Source of the DNA: Syncephalis fuscata
Taxonomy: Eukaryota; Zoopagomycota; Zoopagomycetes; Zoopagales; Piptocephalidaceae
Direction: 5' to 3'
NCBI GenBank assembly: GCA_025786725.1
Contig: JAHLTZ010000054.1
Coordinates: forward strand, 1 to 64,000
Length of the DNA stretch: 64,000 bases
Under the pieces are notes generated by a model. That model saw only the letters and a list, made by a program, of their open reading frames with translations. It had not been told where the DNA came from and did no database searches. The position numbers and the translations under genes were made by a program. The stretch's first letter is position 1. Each line of letters starts with the position of its first letter. Positions 47,169-59,160 of the stretch are shown here, piece after piece.

Positions 47169-48229
47169 TGTTACGCTGTAGCATACGCGTATACATATAC
47201 AGATTTCGTTAGCGACTACGAGTATCGGTATGTATATAATTTATATGAAAATAGGAATAATAAAGCGTAGTAGTAAAAGTAAGAAAGACCCTTTTATTTC
47301 TAATAGTCTGTGGGCCAATACTTTATTCGTCGGATGTGCTTAATAATATCTCTCAACATTATCTTGGCACCGGCGTTTATGATGCCGAATTTGGCCTCTA
47401 CGTATTTACATGGACAATTTAGAAGCAGTATCAATGATTTATTTACACCTGCTGTTATTAAATTAATATTAAACATTTTACTAACAATTCGATGTGATTT
47501 AAGTGTCAAATGACTAAATTTAATAACATCCAATTTATTGAACATGATGATAAATGGTAAATAACATCAAAGTTTAAAATACACATCATTGTAGATCTAT
47601 TATCCAATATATATATATGTATTATTTTATGATATACTAAACACATTTTATTTTGATATGCTGCAAGTATGTATAGTTTGATTAATAAAACAAGCAAATT
47701 TATAAATAATATAGAATAAAATAGATATGCAATGTCAAAGCCATAGTCCAATATGACGCAATGAGTGGAAAAAGTAAGATGCGTTGATTTATATAAAAAA
47801 GTGATGTATCTAGTATGTCATAAAATGGTATTTACTAGTATGGATAGTATGGAAATGATATAAGCGATTAAGGATATATACATATTGGATAATAAATCAA
47901 GGTGTAATAATGTTAAATGACATAGTAACCGTTTTTATAATAGTAAAGTTAATTAATTAAGACAATAGATAGGCTGTAGCTAAACAGTATAATCCTATCG
48001 GTTACAGGTACTTTTATTTAATAGCATCTAAAGGCTTTACAATAATCTAGTTAATAAAGGATTATTATATCTTTCATCTATTTATTTGCCCATTGGCGTT
48101 AGTAATAAGTGCCTACTAAATGTAACAAAATCTTCTCCATAAATCTATTATTACCTTTTGGTATTATGTTTTGTTTGTTTTTGTCTTTTTTATTATTATA
48201 TCCACTAGCTCCAGTATAGATAGCTGAAG
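47169..48229. other. AT-rich intergenic region with MITE-like copy
   Basis: No coding segment supported. Contains the ABC1-kinase promoter side, the MITE-like copy at 47490-47612 and AT-rich sequence beyond. Open frames on both strands here are low complexity or pass through the repeat. Confidence 0.5.
47490..47612 (+). mobile_element. MITE-like dispersed repeat, copy e
   Basis: Reads GATGTGATTTAAGTGTCAAA then TGACTAAATTTAATAACATC and CAATTTATTGAACATGATGA, followed by AAATGGTAAATAACATCAA. This is the same terminal palindrome and internal block as the copies at 20.66 and 32.7 kb. A right-hand inverted end was not found. Confidence 0.7.
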
Positions 48230-48668
48230 TTAATTGAATGTAAAAGAAACACATATTTTACATACTAATAAACGGCAGCTCATTTTCAATTCTTTTTGAT
48301 CATACAATTCACTGTATTGTGTGGCGAATAGCAACCGTAGCTGTATCCAGTATCTCTCGGTTAGACTAGGCGTGGTTATAATTGTCACATAAACGTTGGC
48401 TTTTTGAAGTATCTCACTTTTAGCCATTCATTTGCAACTTTATACTCTTTAGTGGTGTAGTCTTGACTGACGTCTATCCGTCTTCTTTCGTTTAACTTGT
48501 TTGCAATTGCCATCACCACGAAAATCATGCTGTTGTTTCGCGTCACAGGCACTGCCACACACTTCGTTTTCTCTCGCTGTTGTTTTAGAGCTTCGGCTTT
48601 TTTCTCAGCCAGCTCTCTCACTGTCGCTTTAGCATGCGTCGACGCTAAAAGTCATCTGTCTTTTCCAT
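48230..48668 (-). CDS. Small unassigned charged protein, two frame breaks
   Basis: From ATG 48668 the minus strand reads MEKTDDF, then a charged helical segment KATVRELAEKKAEALKQQRE, then RNNSMIFVVMAIANKLNERR and YTTKEYKVANEW, and last ILQKANVYVTIITTPSLTER then YWIQLRLLFATQYSELYDQK. Stop at 48230. About 140 residues, no signal peptide, no family recognised. The segments lie in different frames: one base appears to be missing near 48646-48649 and another near 48418-48421, both four-base homopolymers, and the sense continues naturally across each. It lies in the repeat-rich stretch, so a gene fragment is also possible. Confidence 0.45.
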
Positions 48669-49179
48669 GCTGTCTTTTCAGCTGTTTTAAACTGTTTAAT
48701 ATTTTTTTGAAAAAATAAAAAATAAATTAACTTCTGCATAAAGTGACCAAAGTAAAAATACATAAATAGTGTGATGGCGATAATGATTTTATTCAATGCT
48801 AATATGTGCATATTTAAATAAAGCCAATGTGGGCAAGTTGAAGTGTATATGTAATACTATCATATATACATGGAAATATATAACGTGATAATATTAATGT
48901 ACATAACGTAATATGTTTATCATTCAACATATATATATATTACAACTATATGAGAAAGATACAAGAAGCATCATACGGAATATTATATATTTATCGCTGA
49001 TTATCCATACTGCTACGCATGTACTAGTTTATGCATATAAAAATAGTAAAATTTGTAGTGTCCAAGACTAGACTATCGCTATTTAAGAGTTTTATCCAAA
49101 GTAGCCAAAGTACGGCCTAACATGCTTGTATTTGCTATAAAATAGCTTTATTGGCAGCATATTGTTGTAGCTTTGAATA
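48669..49179. other. AT-rich intergenic region
   Basis: About 510 bp, strongly AT-rich with TATA runs (48,930-48,960). Nothing coding is supported; it contains the 3' flank of the small membrane-protein gene. Confidence 0.5.
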
Positions 49180-49585
49180 CTAATCCTTTTTGTTAAGTTT
49201 GGTCTTTAGTGATGCATTGCGTATTTCTTCGTCTTCTTCAGGATCGTGTACAGCAATCGTTGAGCGCCAACGTCCCGTCGCCTTGCTTGCCCAGTTGCCT
49301 GCAAGCTCTCGGAATGAGCAACCCGACGCACGCTGCTGATCTCGTTCATAGAGCACATATGCAATTGCACCTACTGAGACCGAAAAGACCACATCACCTA
49401 CACTAGCAGTTATGTCGTTATTGCTGCTGTTCGGCTATAGCACACACACACACACACGCGCACGTTGCACAACCCTATCAGCACTCGACGATGATACGAC
49501 AAATGCATGCTGCGTGTTCATGCAAGCTCAGTACTTACGGTGATATAAAATGTGTAAACACGCGATTGCGTATTGGTTGTGCCAT
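49180..49585 (-). CDS. Small single-pass membrane protein, unassigned
   Basis: Two exons. Exon 1 from ATG 49585 reads MAQPIRNRVFTHFIS and ends at a GTAAGT donor. Exon 2, after a CTATAG acceptor, reads NSSNNDITASVGDVVFSVSV then GAIAYVLYERDQ, a likely membrane helix followed by a charged tail (HDPEEDEEIRNASLKTKLNK) and stop at 49180. About 100 residues. The splice leaves the frame off by one, again as if one base were missing at the donor (near 49,538-49,540), so the join is not proven. The intron carries a (TG)n/(AC)n tract at 49440-49460. No family recognised. Confidence 0.45.
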
Positions 49586-51050
49586 GACAATAATAACAAC
49601 GACAAAATGCTAGTAACAATAAAGTATCAAATTAATTATAGAAAAGCGAAAAAAATAAATAAAACTTGTTATTGTACCATTTGCACACTGGGCTTGGCTC
49701 GCCTTAACATGAAATCGCATATTAGTCAGTGCTACCTATCACATGTAACTGTTGTTCAATGGCGGTAGATCAAACGGCTATGAGTGTTTGTACACACCTC
49801 ATGACCTTCCATGCGAAACGAGGCCCGTCATCTGATACTATGTGGCTGTAACAAGCATTGATTAGTGCCACTATTCTTTGCCCAACTTTTCAGAACAACT
49901 GCTCTGTGCCACAGTCTTTGGAATGTTGTTCAATGGCAGAACGAACACCCGTTCGTCATTCGTCACTTTCGGGCTGACTGCAGTAATAAATAGTGTTTAA
50001 AGTAATAGACTGTAATAATTATGAAATATATATGTTTATAGACCGTGTATTATTAAGCTATTAAAAGCTATTTAATTTGTATAGTTTTCCTTGTTTTAAT
50101 GGAAAATAGCAGTGATTACGAATGAAAAGTGGGAAAACTGAATAGTTTGTATTACTAAATATAGCTGTAGCAATTGCCGTGCACGGCGGAATTGGAAATA
50201 GCTGCTTGCAAAATTAATCATGAGCATCAATGGCTGATAAGCCTCTTTTGCAGGAATTACCGCTTGCAGTTTTTAAATCGGCACCAGTGGCCAATGGAGC
50301 AGCGTGGTTGCAACGCCATCATGTAGATGCTTTTGGTAGAAACGCAGAAAAATGGGCCCGCTTCACATGACATAAGCTCATAGTGGATGCCATATGGCAG
50401 GCAATCATGAACATGTGGTGGTTAAGCACGTCGGCAATCGCGTGGACAACAGTTGGCAGATGCAGATTCCTGTATTGCGTACTATTTTTTTGCCAACATA
50501 GCAGCCGAGGCAAGGTAGGGACTTAACACTATATGTGTCTATTAAGCACTGTAACCAATAGCAAATTACCATGGACTGAAACATGTATCTAATCAACAGC
50601 AATGCCTGTTTCTTTTATCACTGCTGTCGCCTTACTACTGGTTCTACTTCTACGGTGGCGACCGTTAGGTACTCACATGATTTGCATTATAGATCCCGAA
50701 GCGTAAATTGACTATTAAAAGAGCGGCTTTTCGCTGTCGCCTATTTTGTTCGTCATTGTATTGCCTGTGACTGTTTGTATCTATTGACACTATTAAATAC
50801 CATTCTACTCAACCTTATAGCGCCATCTTTCTTCTCTACCAGTCCTCTCTAACAAGCACACATTGTACTAACAATAGCAACCGCTATAATAACAGTAATT
50901 AGTGCCACATTGCCTATTCTTTTCATTTTTATTCATTTTTACTCCTTTTCACAATCAACTAAACCACCCATACAAATATCATAGTTACTATAACAACAAC
51001 AGCAACAGCAACAACGGTGCTATCGCTATTACTGCTATTTGATTGACACC
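49586..51050. other. Intergenic region upstream of TLC-domain gene
   Basis: About 1.5 kb. A 46-codon frame from ATG 50230 (MADKPLLQELPLAVFKSAPV) ends at TGA 50370 and could be a first exon or a small ORF, but no continuation was found. The last 250 bp before 51051 are pyrimidine- and AAC-rich, likely the promoter/5' UTR of the TLC gene. Confidence 0.45.
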
Positions 51051-52180
51051 ATGAACAACTTTATTCAAGATGTTACTCAGTTGGTGGCACCTTCTGCTGG
51101 TGCCTATGCACTATTACACGTTTTTGCCAAAACCTGTCTTATACCATTGTTGAAGCAACAGCGTCGTATTGATGCACTTTCCATTTCTGATCGAATCAAT
51201 TTGGATGGATTGTAAGTAACAGAATAAGTAAATTGTTGGGCTAGTTATGACTGCTACTGCTATTAGTATTGCTACTGTTGCTACTACTACTACTACTACT
51301 GTCGTGCAGTAATAGTGGCTTGGTGCATATGCAGCTGTTACTATACCTTGTATTTGTGCTTCATTTGGTTGCTGACTTGTATTTGCTTATTAGGGCATCC
51401 TCTACGGTCCATGCTTTGCGTACGGGTATCGGCGCCATTCGCCTTATTATGATGGCACGCGCCTGGTCCAGTGATGCCCTTCATCCATATCCTGAGGAGG
51501 CAAGAAATCTGTTGGCCGAACACGCGGGCTATACACTTTATGATCTTGCAGCTATGAGTATGCAATCATACAACCAAAACGCAATGTGGACTCACCATGG
51601 CCTTGGCATTGCTGGATCCTTGGCTATGCTTTATTATCGCCGTGCCTCGTTCTTTCCGGTAGCTTTTCTTGCTACTGAAATGACCGTGCCAATTGTCAAT
51701 GCTCTTTGGCTTGTGGACAATGTTTTCAGCACGAAGAAAACACGCTATGAGGGCCGAGTTGGACAAATAAGAATGGCACTTGTTTGGCTTCGGGCCGCGG
51801 CCTTTGTCGTTTTCCGTTTGCTACTTGGTCCACTTTCCCTTTGGTATGCAATGGGACGACCAAGTGTAACACCGAGTCTTAATACGACTAATGCGAGAAC
51901 GACAGCATCGTCGTCCTCGATGCTGACAGACCCCACTGGCCCGCTTGATGGATCGGTGGGCGGCAAAGATGCCATAAACCTTTACTTGCCTGTCACAACG
52001 GCATCAACAGCGTGGAAAACATTCTGGCAGCAGATGTTGCAGCTTCCTGTACCGCTTTGGGCGGGTACTGCGACTAATTTGTTTATCTTCTCCATTCTCA
52101 ACGTTATTTGGACACGGGGGGCAATACGCGCACTTCAACGCGAGCTTGCCCGTTACCGATTGGCCCAACGTACTCGTTAA
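51051..52180 (+). CDS. TLC-domain (TRAM-LAG1-CLN8) membrane protein, TLCD4/TMEM56-like
   Basis: Two exons (51051-51211 and from about 51,394), in frame. The protein has several hydrophobic segments: SAGAYALLHVFAKTCLIPLL, LGIAGSLAMLYY, RMALVWLRAAAFVVFRLLLG and ATNLFIFSILNVIW. TLC landmarks are SSTVHALRTGIGAIRL near the start of the domain, the HH of WTHHGLGIAGSLAML, and LATEMTVPIVNALWLVDNVF, matching the E-(x)-P-F/V-LN block. TLC proteins include ceramide synthases and lipid-sensing or transport proteins. No homeobox or Lag1p ceramide-synthase motif is evident, so the TLCD4/TMEM56 branch is favoured. The long first intron contains a Leu-coding CTA run that is not part of the protein. Confidence 0.82.
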
Positions 52181-55005
52181 ACAAGGGATGAAACTGCACA
52201 ACAAAGTCAACGTTATAACTTATGCCTTTGACCTATAACAAAATGGCTACACTTCTTTTAGTTCTTACAAAAAAGCGCCCTTCTATTACCCTGTAGTTGC
52301 AACAAAGAAAAAAGACACATCTCACAAAGATCACATTAATAACAATGACAACGGCATAAAAAACAGAGTTCTTTCTATCAAAAACACCACCTTTACATTT
52401 ACATCCCCCCTAACAAAATGATAATAATAGCACGTCTGAATGGCTATTATTGCTATTATTAGTGCTAATGATGCTATTACTCCGCCATTATGAGTAAACT
52501 CTATTACTACACCATTCATTCATTCATTTACGCACTTGTTCACTTAATGTGTAAATATTTTCTTCTTTGGCTATTTAGTTATTATTAATATAAACTATTT
52601 TGATATATATGTATTTATATACATGTACATTGTTGCAATTATAAATGATACTATAAATGCCCAGTTCACTCTGTTACAGGTATATCAAACACTTTTATTG
52701 ATACTCCTAGTGCAATGTTCCATTTACACAAAAATAGCAATAAAAGCTAGATGTCTTTCTCAATAGGTTATTAATTCAGATTTCTACGTAAAAGTATTTT
52801 ACAATTGCTACAGTCATTGGTGTTTAACCAGCATCATTTGTTATACTACAATCAATAGCCATGCTCATTGGCAATTGCCGTGTTTCAAATAACAAACTGC
52901 GCTTACAACTCCTTCCTTGCCCCTTCTTTCTTTTTTTGATGGTACACCTATATATAAATTTCTGCTTGCCAATTCGGGAACCAGTCGTATTAAATCGACC
53001 ACTGTAGTGGCAACGACTACTTTTATCTGTTTTACACTTTTAAACAATACAACCCGTGCCACACTATTTTTTTACATTCAAGCATTCTACTAGGTGCACA
53101 TTAGCATATACGTAGCATAGGCAAACAGAAAAACGAGCCGACCAACCGACTGATAAATAGACATATACACGTAATTCGTATTCACATTATCGTCGTAATA
53201 GTCGCCGTTACTGCTGTTGTTGCCACCATTGTTGCTATCATTGTTACTTTCTACCGCCTCCTTCTTGCTACTCCTTTCTTCTTCCCCGTCTAAATCAATT
53301 CTGGTAAGTGATCGTTCTATTCTTTGTTGTTTAACAAAGAAAGTCGGGCCGTTATCATGTTTTGCTTCTGAACCATGTAGGGCCCACCAAAAAAGGCGAT
53401 GAATGCGTGCTTATCCACATGTTAATGAACTACAAAGCATTGTTGTTGTTATTATGCATAGCAATTGTACTAGGCCAGTCATAACTACTTAGGGCCAGGT
53501 ACAACCTCCTCGTACTTGTCCTCCTCTAGCCCGTCTATTATTCATTATAGCCTGCTTGTGCGCAGTCTCCTCATCCTCCTCATCCTCATCCTCCTCCTTC
53601 TAATTTTTTTCTTTCGAATAATAGTCTCCTTCTTTATGAACCATCTGTTTTGACAGTGTTCTGTTACACGACTTTCCTTACACACACAACACAAAGTGTA
53701 AGAATAGTGTAGTGAGGAGTTTAGTCTTTACTGCCTCTCTTCTCTCTCTTCTCTCTCTATTACTGGTCGCCTCTACTCCCCTTTTGCTGCTCACTTAACT
53801 TTCCGCCTATCTTATTCGACCTTCGTCGTTTCGTTTCCCCTGCGCCTCTCATAACCAACCATAGTAGCCACAGCGCCATCTACTTATTCATTTACTTTAC
53901 CGGTGATTAGTTAGTCTTTACACTTTATACTTACGTAGTCTTATTTATGCTGGTGTGGCCGCACCAGCAACAATCTATTAGTTTATGTAAGGAATGCAAA
54001 TATTGCTATGTTTGATATGCTGGCTATTATTATCAATGGATACTGCCATATGATAGGAGCGGACATGAACTGTCGGCAGGTCGCGTGTCTTGATTCCTTC
54101 GTTTTGCTATGCTTGGTAATTCGGCGGGCGGTGTTATGAACGCATTTGCCTTTAACGGCACGTTTATCTATCGGCCACGTTTTTTTGTGTCCATTTGGCG
54201 TGGCGTTCTTTAGTTAAGCGCAAATATTTTGCTTAATCTATGTTTCTTCGCTTCTTCGTTTCTTTCCTATCAAGCTTTATATTCGTTAAACACATTGACT
54301 AGATCTCTTTAAAGATTCTACTTCGTTTAAACCAGCTCTTTGTTACACATAACACAGCATATCCATTTTGGGCGGTACGCTGTCTGTCCCACGTCGTTTT
54401 CAGCTTGGCATACGATTGAGTTGCATTCTATGACATTATTGGTAATCATTTATTAGATAGATAATTGCCTTTCAATTTGTAGCCATTGCATTGGATTGGA
54501 CATAGAACTATCTAAAAGACGAATCGTATTGAGTTGAATTTGTCTTTATTTAATGATAGACTAGGATAGATGCATATTATTTAATAATTATTACAAAGGA
54601 ATCATCTAATCTACGCACTATTACGCTTTTTTTATTCCTTCTATTAACAAAAAAGGCTATTATTATTATTATTATTATTTTCCTATTTTATAGTTTGACA
54701 ATTTTAATTAACTATTGAAATAGCAAATTAATATTATTTCATTAATTAGTATTTACATAAATTTGCTAGTTTATTAATCAATTGATTTAACAATACGTTA
54801 ATCAGTTGACTAGCCTAATTTAGACGGAATAACAAAGTATGTACACACATACCTGTACACGCGATAATAACTATTAGATAAATACAATTGACTAACATTT
54901 TGTTGTTGTTGTTGTTCTTTCCTATTAGCAACAGCATATTGAACAAGTAGCACGCGCTACTTTCACTTTTAATCTGGTGTGGTTGATTTATTATTTAGCC
55001 GTGGC
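52181..55005. other. Long intergenic region with pyrimidine-rich tracts
   Basis: 2.8 kb without a supported gene, the largest gap in the window. Plus-strand pyrimidine-rich sequence covers about 53,480-53,870 (CTCCTCATCC-type and CTCTCTTC-type runs). A perfect hairpin GCTGGTG-TGGCCG-CACCAGC lies at 53949-53968. Open frames here are low complexity. It probably holds an extended promoter/5' UTR of the next gene; a non-coding RNA is possible but nothing was recognised. Confidence 0.5.
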
Positions 55006-56646
55006 ATGGCGTTGAAATGCCTATGGACTATGCCTCTGCAGGTATCTAGCCGTGCCATGCAACTAAAATGGCAACATTTTAGTCTGCTTCTTTTTATACT
55101 GGCTATATCTACGATCTCAGTTGTTTCGGCAGGTACAATAACTTCTGGTAAGTAAACGATAATGGATAGAGCATTTGGTTGAAGTCAATGATAAGCCAAT
55201 TTAGCATCTATAGTATCTATGATGATTTTGAACCAAATACAACTATTAGTGGCTTGTAATGTATGCTAATTTATGATATTGATTTAATTTATAAATCTAT
55301 AGATCGTCAAACACTTTTACGACGTGCCGATTGTCCGGCTGGCCAAACCTTTTGTGATAAGTTTGGCTGTGTTGCCGGTATTCGATGCCCACACGGTAAG
55401 CTGAATGACAACTATTGCATTTGATACGCATGGCTAACTACTACTCAATTCTACTAGCTTGTGCCTACTTTGATAGCATGCAGGCATGCGACCGTATCCA
55501 GGTTAATGGCAACAAGTGCGTTTGGTGGGGATCACAATGTATTCCAAGTAAGTTATTAAAAACAGTTTAACAAAGGATTGTTCTAACGCTTGTTACTTAT
55601 TCTGCAAACTACATTGATGTCTGTAATAGATGTCCAGTGCTCCATGGTTAATGGTCAATGTTCTGATGACTGCAATCTATGCGGCGTTTACGGTTGTGTG
55701 CCACGCGGCAATAAATGCCCACAAGGTAAGCTGTCAATTTAATACACGACAACGATAATAACTACAACATTTGCTAATTTATACAACTAGCCTGCGAAGC
55801 GTTTACCAACACTAATAATTGCAACCAGCATTTAGCTAGTAATGGTATTAATTGTCAATGGAATACACAGCGGAATATGTGTGGATATGGTAAGTAGTTG
55901 CAGCGATAATTATAGCTATTAAATTATTGGATTTACTAACAGTTTATCATTTAGCTGTTGGTGCTACACCTCTCGACCAACTCCAGTTTTCACCTAGTGC
56001 AATTGGTGGATCGCATCGCCTGCACCGAACCCATTGGAATTATTACGAATGATGCGTAACAATAGATAGCCAATAGTCCATCTCGATCCCCTGATGGTAT
56101 TCCAATTTCAGCGGTCAAATGGCCGCCTTGTCTGGCTCACCTACTGCAATGCCCAATTCAGTGGCCGGCAACAGTGCTGTCACTGGTGGAGGAGAGAAGC
56201 TTGGCAGTACTTCCGTTGATAATGCTGGATCTTCTAACAGCGCCAATTCAGCTACAGGTATTCCATCTGCAAAAGAAAGTAATCCTTCTGGTACCACTGC
56301 TACTCCCAATGCCAGCTCAAGCCCCTCACCACCTAATAGCAGTGACAATAGTTCGAATAATGAAGCACAAGATGGCAATATGCTGCAAACGTCATCCAGT
56401 GGATCCATTAAGATTTGGGGCGCATTTTGTGGCGTGGCGGTAGCATTGGTCGCTATTGCTGGTATTGCCTTTTTAGTTGTACAACAGCGTATGCGTGCAC
56501 GTCGCGAACTACTCGCTGAGCAAAGAAATGCAGAAATGCATAATGTACATCCAGAACATCGACGTGAATCATTGTTACCTTATGTACAAAATGTACTTGG
56601 ATCTAATAATGCTATTCAGCCTCCACCTGCCGCCGTTAATCATTAA
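55006..56646 (+). CDS. Cys-rich type I membrane protein with PSI-like modules
   Basis: A receptor-like layout. The N-terminus has a hydrophobic signal segment (FSLLLFILAISTISVVSAG); the start may be ATG 55006 or the in-frame ATG 55057. Four small exons follow, each a Cys-rich module: exons 2 and 4 share C...C..(F/Y)GCV..G..CP, exons 3 and 5 share AC..F......C......NG..C.W.....C, so the unit is duplicated. All introns between them are phase 1. Then come a Ser/Asn/Gly-rich stalk, one membrane helix (FCGVAVALVAIAGIAFLVV) and a basic cytoplasmic tail ending PPPAAVNH. The piece around 55,957-56,112 is unresolved: the spliced frame stops at about 56,050, and either a 56-bp intron (GTAACA to TTTCAG) plus a frame change or lost bases must be assumed. 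No ligand or pathway can be named. Confidence 0.65.
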
Positions 56647-57357
56647 TTGTAGTGTATTGGTCACTGGTCATTACTAATTGCTACACTACTTTGTTGTTGC
56701 TGTTGTTATTTTTGCTGTTGTTGTTATCAGTATCCTCTTTATTACAATATTGAAGCTCTACTTATGGCTTCCATTGAACCATAATGATGATGACGATGAA
56801 AACTATAGCAAAAGACAACAAAATAATAAGGATTTATCCATTGTTTGTTTTGTTTTTTTGGCATAGATTACGTACATTGCTGCCATCGCAATTATACTAT
56901 TACTTTACTATTAGTTTCTCTGTTCTTTTTTACGAAAGAACAACTACCGCTTCTACATTGTCACGATCAGTGTCACGCTTGTCGTTTAATTTCTTTTGAT
57001 CGTGTATTCCTTCACTTTCTTGCCGTATATGTGCATGTTGCCAATGAGACTGAACATTACTACCTTACTACGATGACATTATCATATATTCTACGTGTTC
57101 AGCCATGTTACTGTGTTGTATGTCACATATATTTCTGATCAACAAAAGTATGCAGTTTTATTCATTAACAATCGTTGTCTACCTATATTATATAAGTTTG
57201 TTGAACACAATTATGTTTAATTATTTGATGTGCAAATTTAAAATGGCTTTATAATGCATTGCTGATATAGATTATTGAAATTGACATGTATTATATGACT
57301 AATGTATTTCAGTAATTGTCTGTTTATAATTTCAATATCAATAGTTTTATATTATTA
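56647..57357. other. Convergent intergenic region
   Basis: About 710 bp between the stops of the Cys-rich protein (+) and uL10m (-). The open frames seen here are T-rich and of low complexity. Two 3' UTRs are expected. Confidence 0.5.
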
Positions 57358-58339
57358 TTATTGCTCCTCTTGTAGGTTCTTTTGGTGTGCCTCTAGTGTA
57401 CGCGCCAAATCACTTGGTACACGTTCCAATAGCGAGGTTAGTTGCTGTGCCGGTGCTGAAAGCAGTGCTAGCAATTCTGCACGCAATGTTTGGATATCTG
57501 GCAAGTCTGAGACACGGCGGATACCATCGGCACTGAACCATTGGGCGTCAAACCGGCCACCTAGTAAAATAAGCTTACGGTTCTTTTGTAAAGCCGCAAG
57601 TACACGTTTTATAGTGGCTGGATCCGCAGCGTTTGGCACCGGATCAGTCGTGGCCGTAGCGTCATTTGATGCATCGATAGGTGCAGCAGCCAAACGTACA
57701 AGACATGTTGGACCACAAAGCCAGGCCCGTAATGCATCGAATGACGGCTGACGTGGAATAGCAGCACGCATAATGGCCACACGCGCTACTTCAAGTATTG
57801 CATTAGGATCAGTTGTATCGGTGCTCATCGGCACCATGGCCGTTGTATTGGCAAATGCTGCTCGTAACTCAGATCGCAAATTTACAAGTTCAGCCGATGT
57901 CATATTATTGTGCTGCAATACAAGAACACCTCCGGCAGCCAATCGACTATTAGAGCTCATGATATCGCGATAATGCGTAAAAAGATATTCTTTTCGCTCT
58001 GGAAACGGTTGATTTGGTCGTCGTACAGCAAATGCCGGTTTATATTTCTTATTGCTGCTTGATGCAGTCGCTGCAGAAGAATCTAAAATAGACGCTGATC
58101 AGTAATCTGCATACAAGATTCATTTAAACTAACATGTTCTTGCTACTATAGACGTGAATCTAACGATATGCGGCTTTGCTGTTACATTGTTGGCTATTGT
58201 CGCTAATAGAAATTGCGCGTAATAATAAAATAAAAAGATTAGACAATATATTTAAATCATTCAGTTACTTACAATAACTAGACCGGTGCTGTGTCTTTGC
58301 GGCAGCACGCAGCGTAGTGGCCAAAGTACGCGACCACAT
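57358..58339 (-). CDS. Mitochondrial ribosomal protein uL10m (L10)
   Basis: Large-subunit stalk base protein of the mitochondrial ribosome. The short first exon is MWSRTLATTLRAAAKTQHRS, an Arg-rich import presequence. The second part has PFPERKEYLFTHYRDIMSSN and GVLVLQHNNMTSAELVNLRS, matching the L10 pattern of a conserved helix followed by (L/V)VLQHNN(L/M)T. The rest (LPDIQTLRAELLALLSAPAQ then QLTSLLERVPSDLARTLEAH) matches the C-terminal helix that binds the L7/L12 stalk. Start at ATG 58339; the intron 58,082-58,272 of about 190 bp is longer than usual here and might hide a small exon, but a direct join keeps frame. Confidence 0.85.
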
Positions 58340-59160
58340 ACTGAAAAAGCGTCAAAAAGTGTTAACGAACCAAAAAAAAGAGTAAGCTATTACAAGCTTA
58401 TAATATGTATCTTTGTTTATGTGTAAGTTTGTGTGTATAAGTTAGTGTGTGTGTATATATAATAATAATGGGGACGAATGAATTGATGAAATGTATTCAC
58501 ACACACACACACACACAATGAGTCCCCACACACTGACACACACACTGACACACAATACACAGCCATCAATAAAGGATCCACGTAGTATTACTGGTGGGGT
58601 GGATTCACTCTCGTCCAAACGTACGCCACGTCTACATCCATTGTACTGGCCGCTTTAACGCGTATAAGCGCTTATTCACAGGTAGGATGACACTTGGATG
58701 CCCAGACATCTAGATGCAGTAGATGGATGGATGGATGGATAGTTGACATTGTAGCATGGGTGTGTATGCATATCGATGGAAAGCGGCTGCTTTGACAAGT
58801 AGAAGCCACAACAGTACATGGCATTAGTGCAAGACAACACATTTGAACAGAACATTGTCTTGAACACTAATATAATAGCCATAGATATGGTTTTTATTTA
58901 AATACACAATAATAGCCATTGCTATTGCTGTTGCTGTTATTGTCATTATTACTGTTATTGTAATGCCGGCTTGGCTTTACCGCTAACGTCAGCGTTGACG
59001 TCGACAGTATTGATAGCAGTAGCAATAGTAATAACAATAACAACAACAAGCTATTGCTACTATGCGTCACTACTTACTCATCTATTATAATACCTTTGAT
59101 ACTTTCTTAATACTTATGTACTAACTATATGTTTTATTGTTGTTGTTGTTGCAAATAGCC
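58340..59160. promoter_or_regulatory. Divergent intergenic region with dinucleotide repeats
   Basis: About 820 bp between the divergent starts of uL10m and the SERBP1/Stm1-like gene. It contains a (TG)n stretch near 58,430-58,460, (AC)n at 58,498-58,517 with further ACAC-rich sequence to 58,560, and a (GGAT)n run near 58,722-58,740. The 200 bp before 59161 are rich in AAC/AAT triplets. Confidence 0.5.

Noticed and set aside
50230-50370. 46-codon plus-strand frame starting MADKPLLQELPLAVF
   Set aside because: Composition looks protein-like, but the frame ends at TGA and no in-frame splice or homologous continuation was found; kept only as a note in the intergenic entry.
52331-53402. Short hydrophobic frames on both strands
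   Set aside because: They come from simple AT- or CT-rich sequence, lack splice partners and resemble no family.
53949-53968. Perfect 7-bp-stem hairpin GCTGGTG/CACCAGC
   Set aside because: Short palindromes of this size are expected by chance in 64 kb; no adjoining U-run, box motif or conserved RNA feature was seen.
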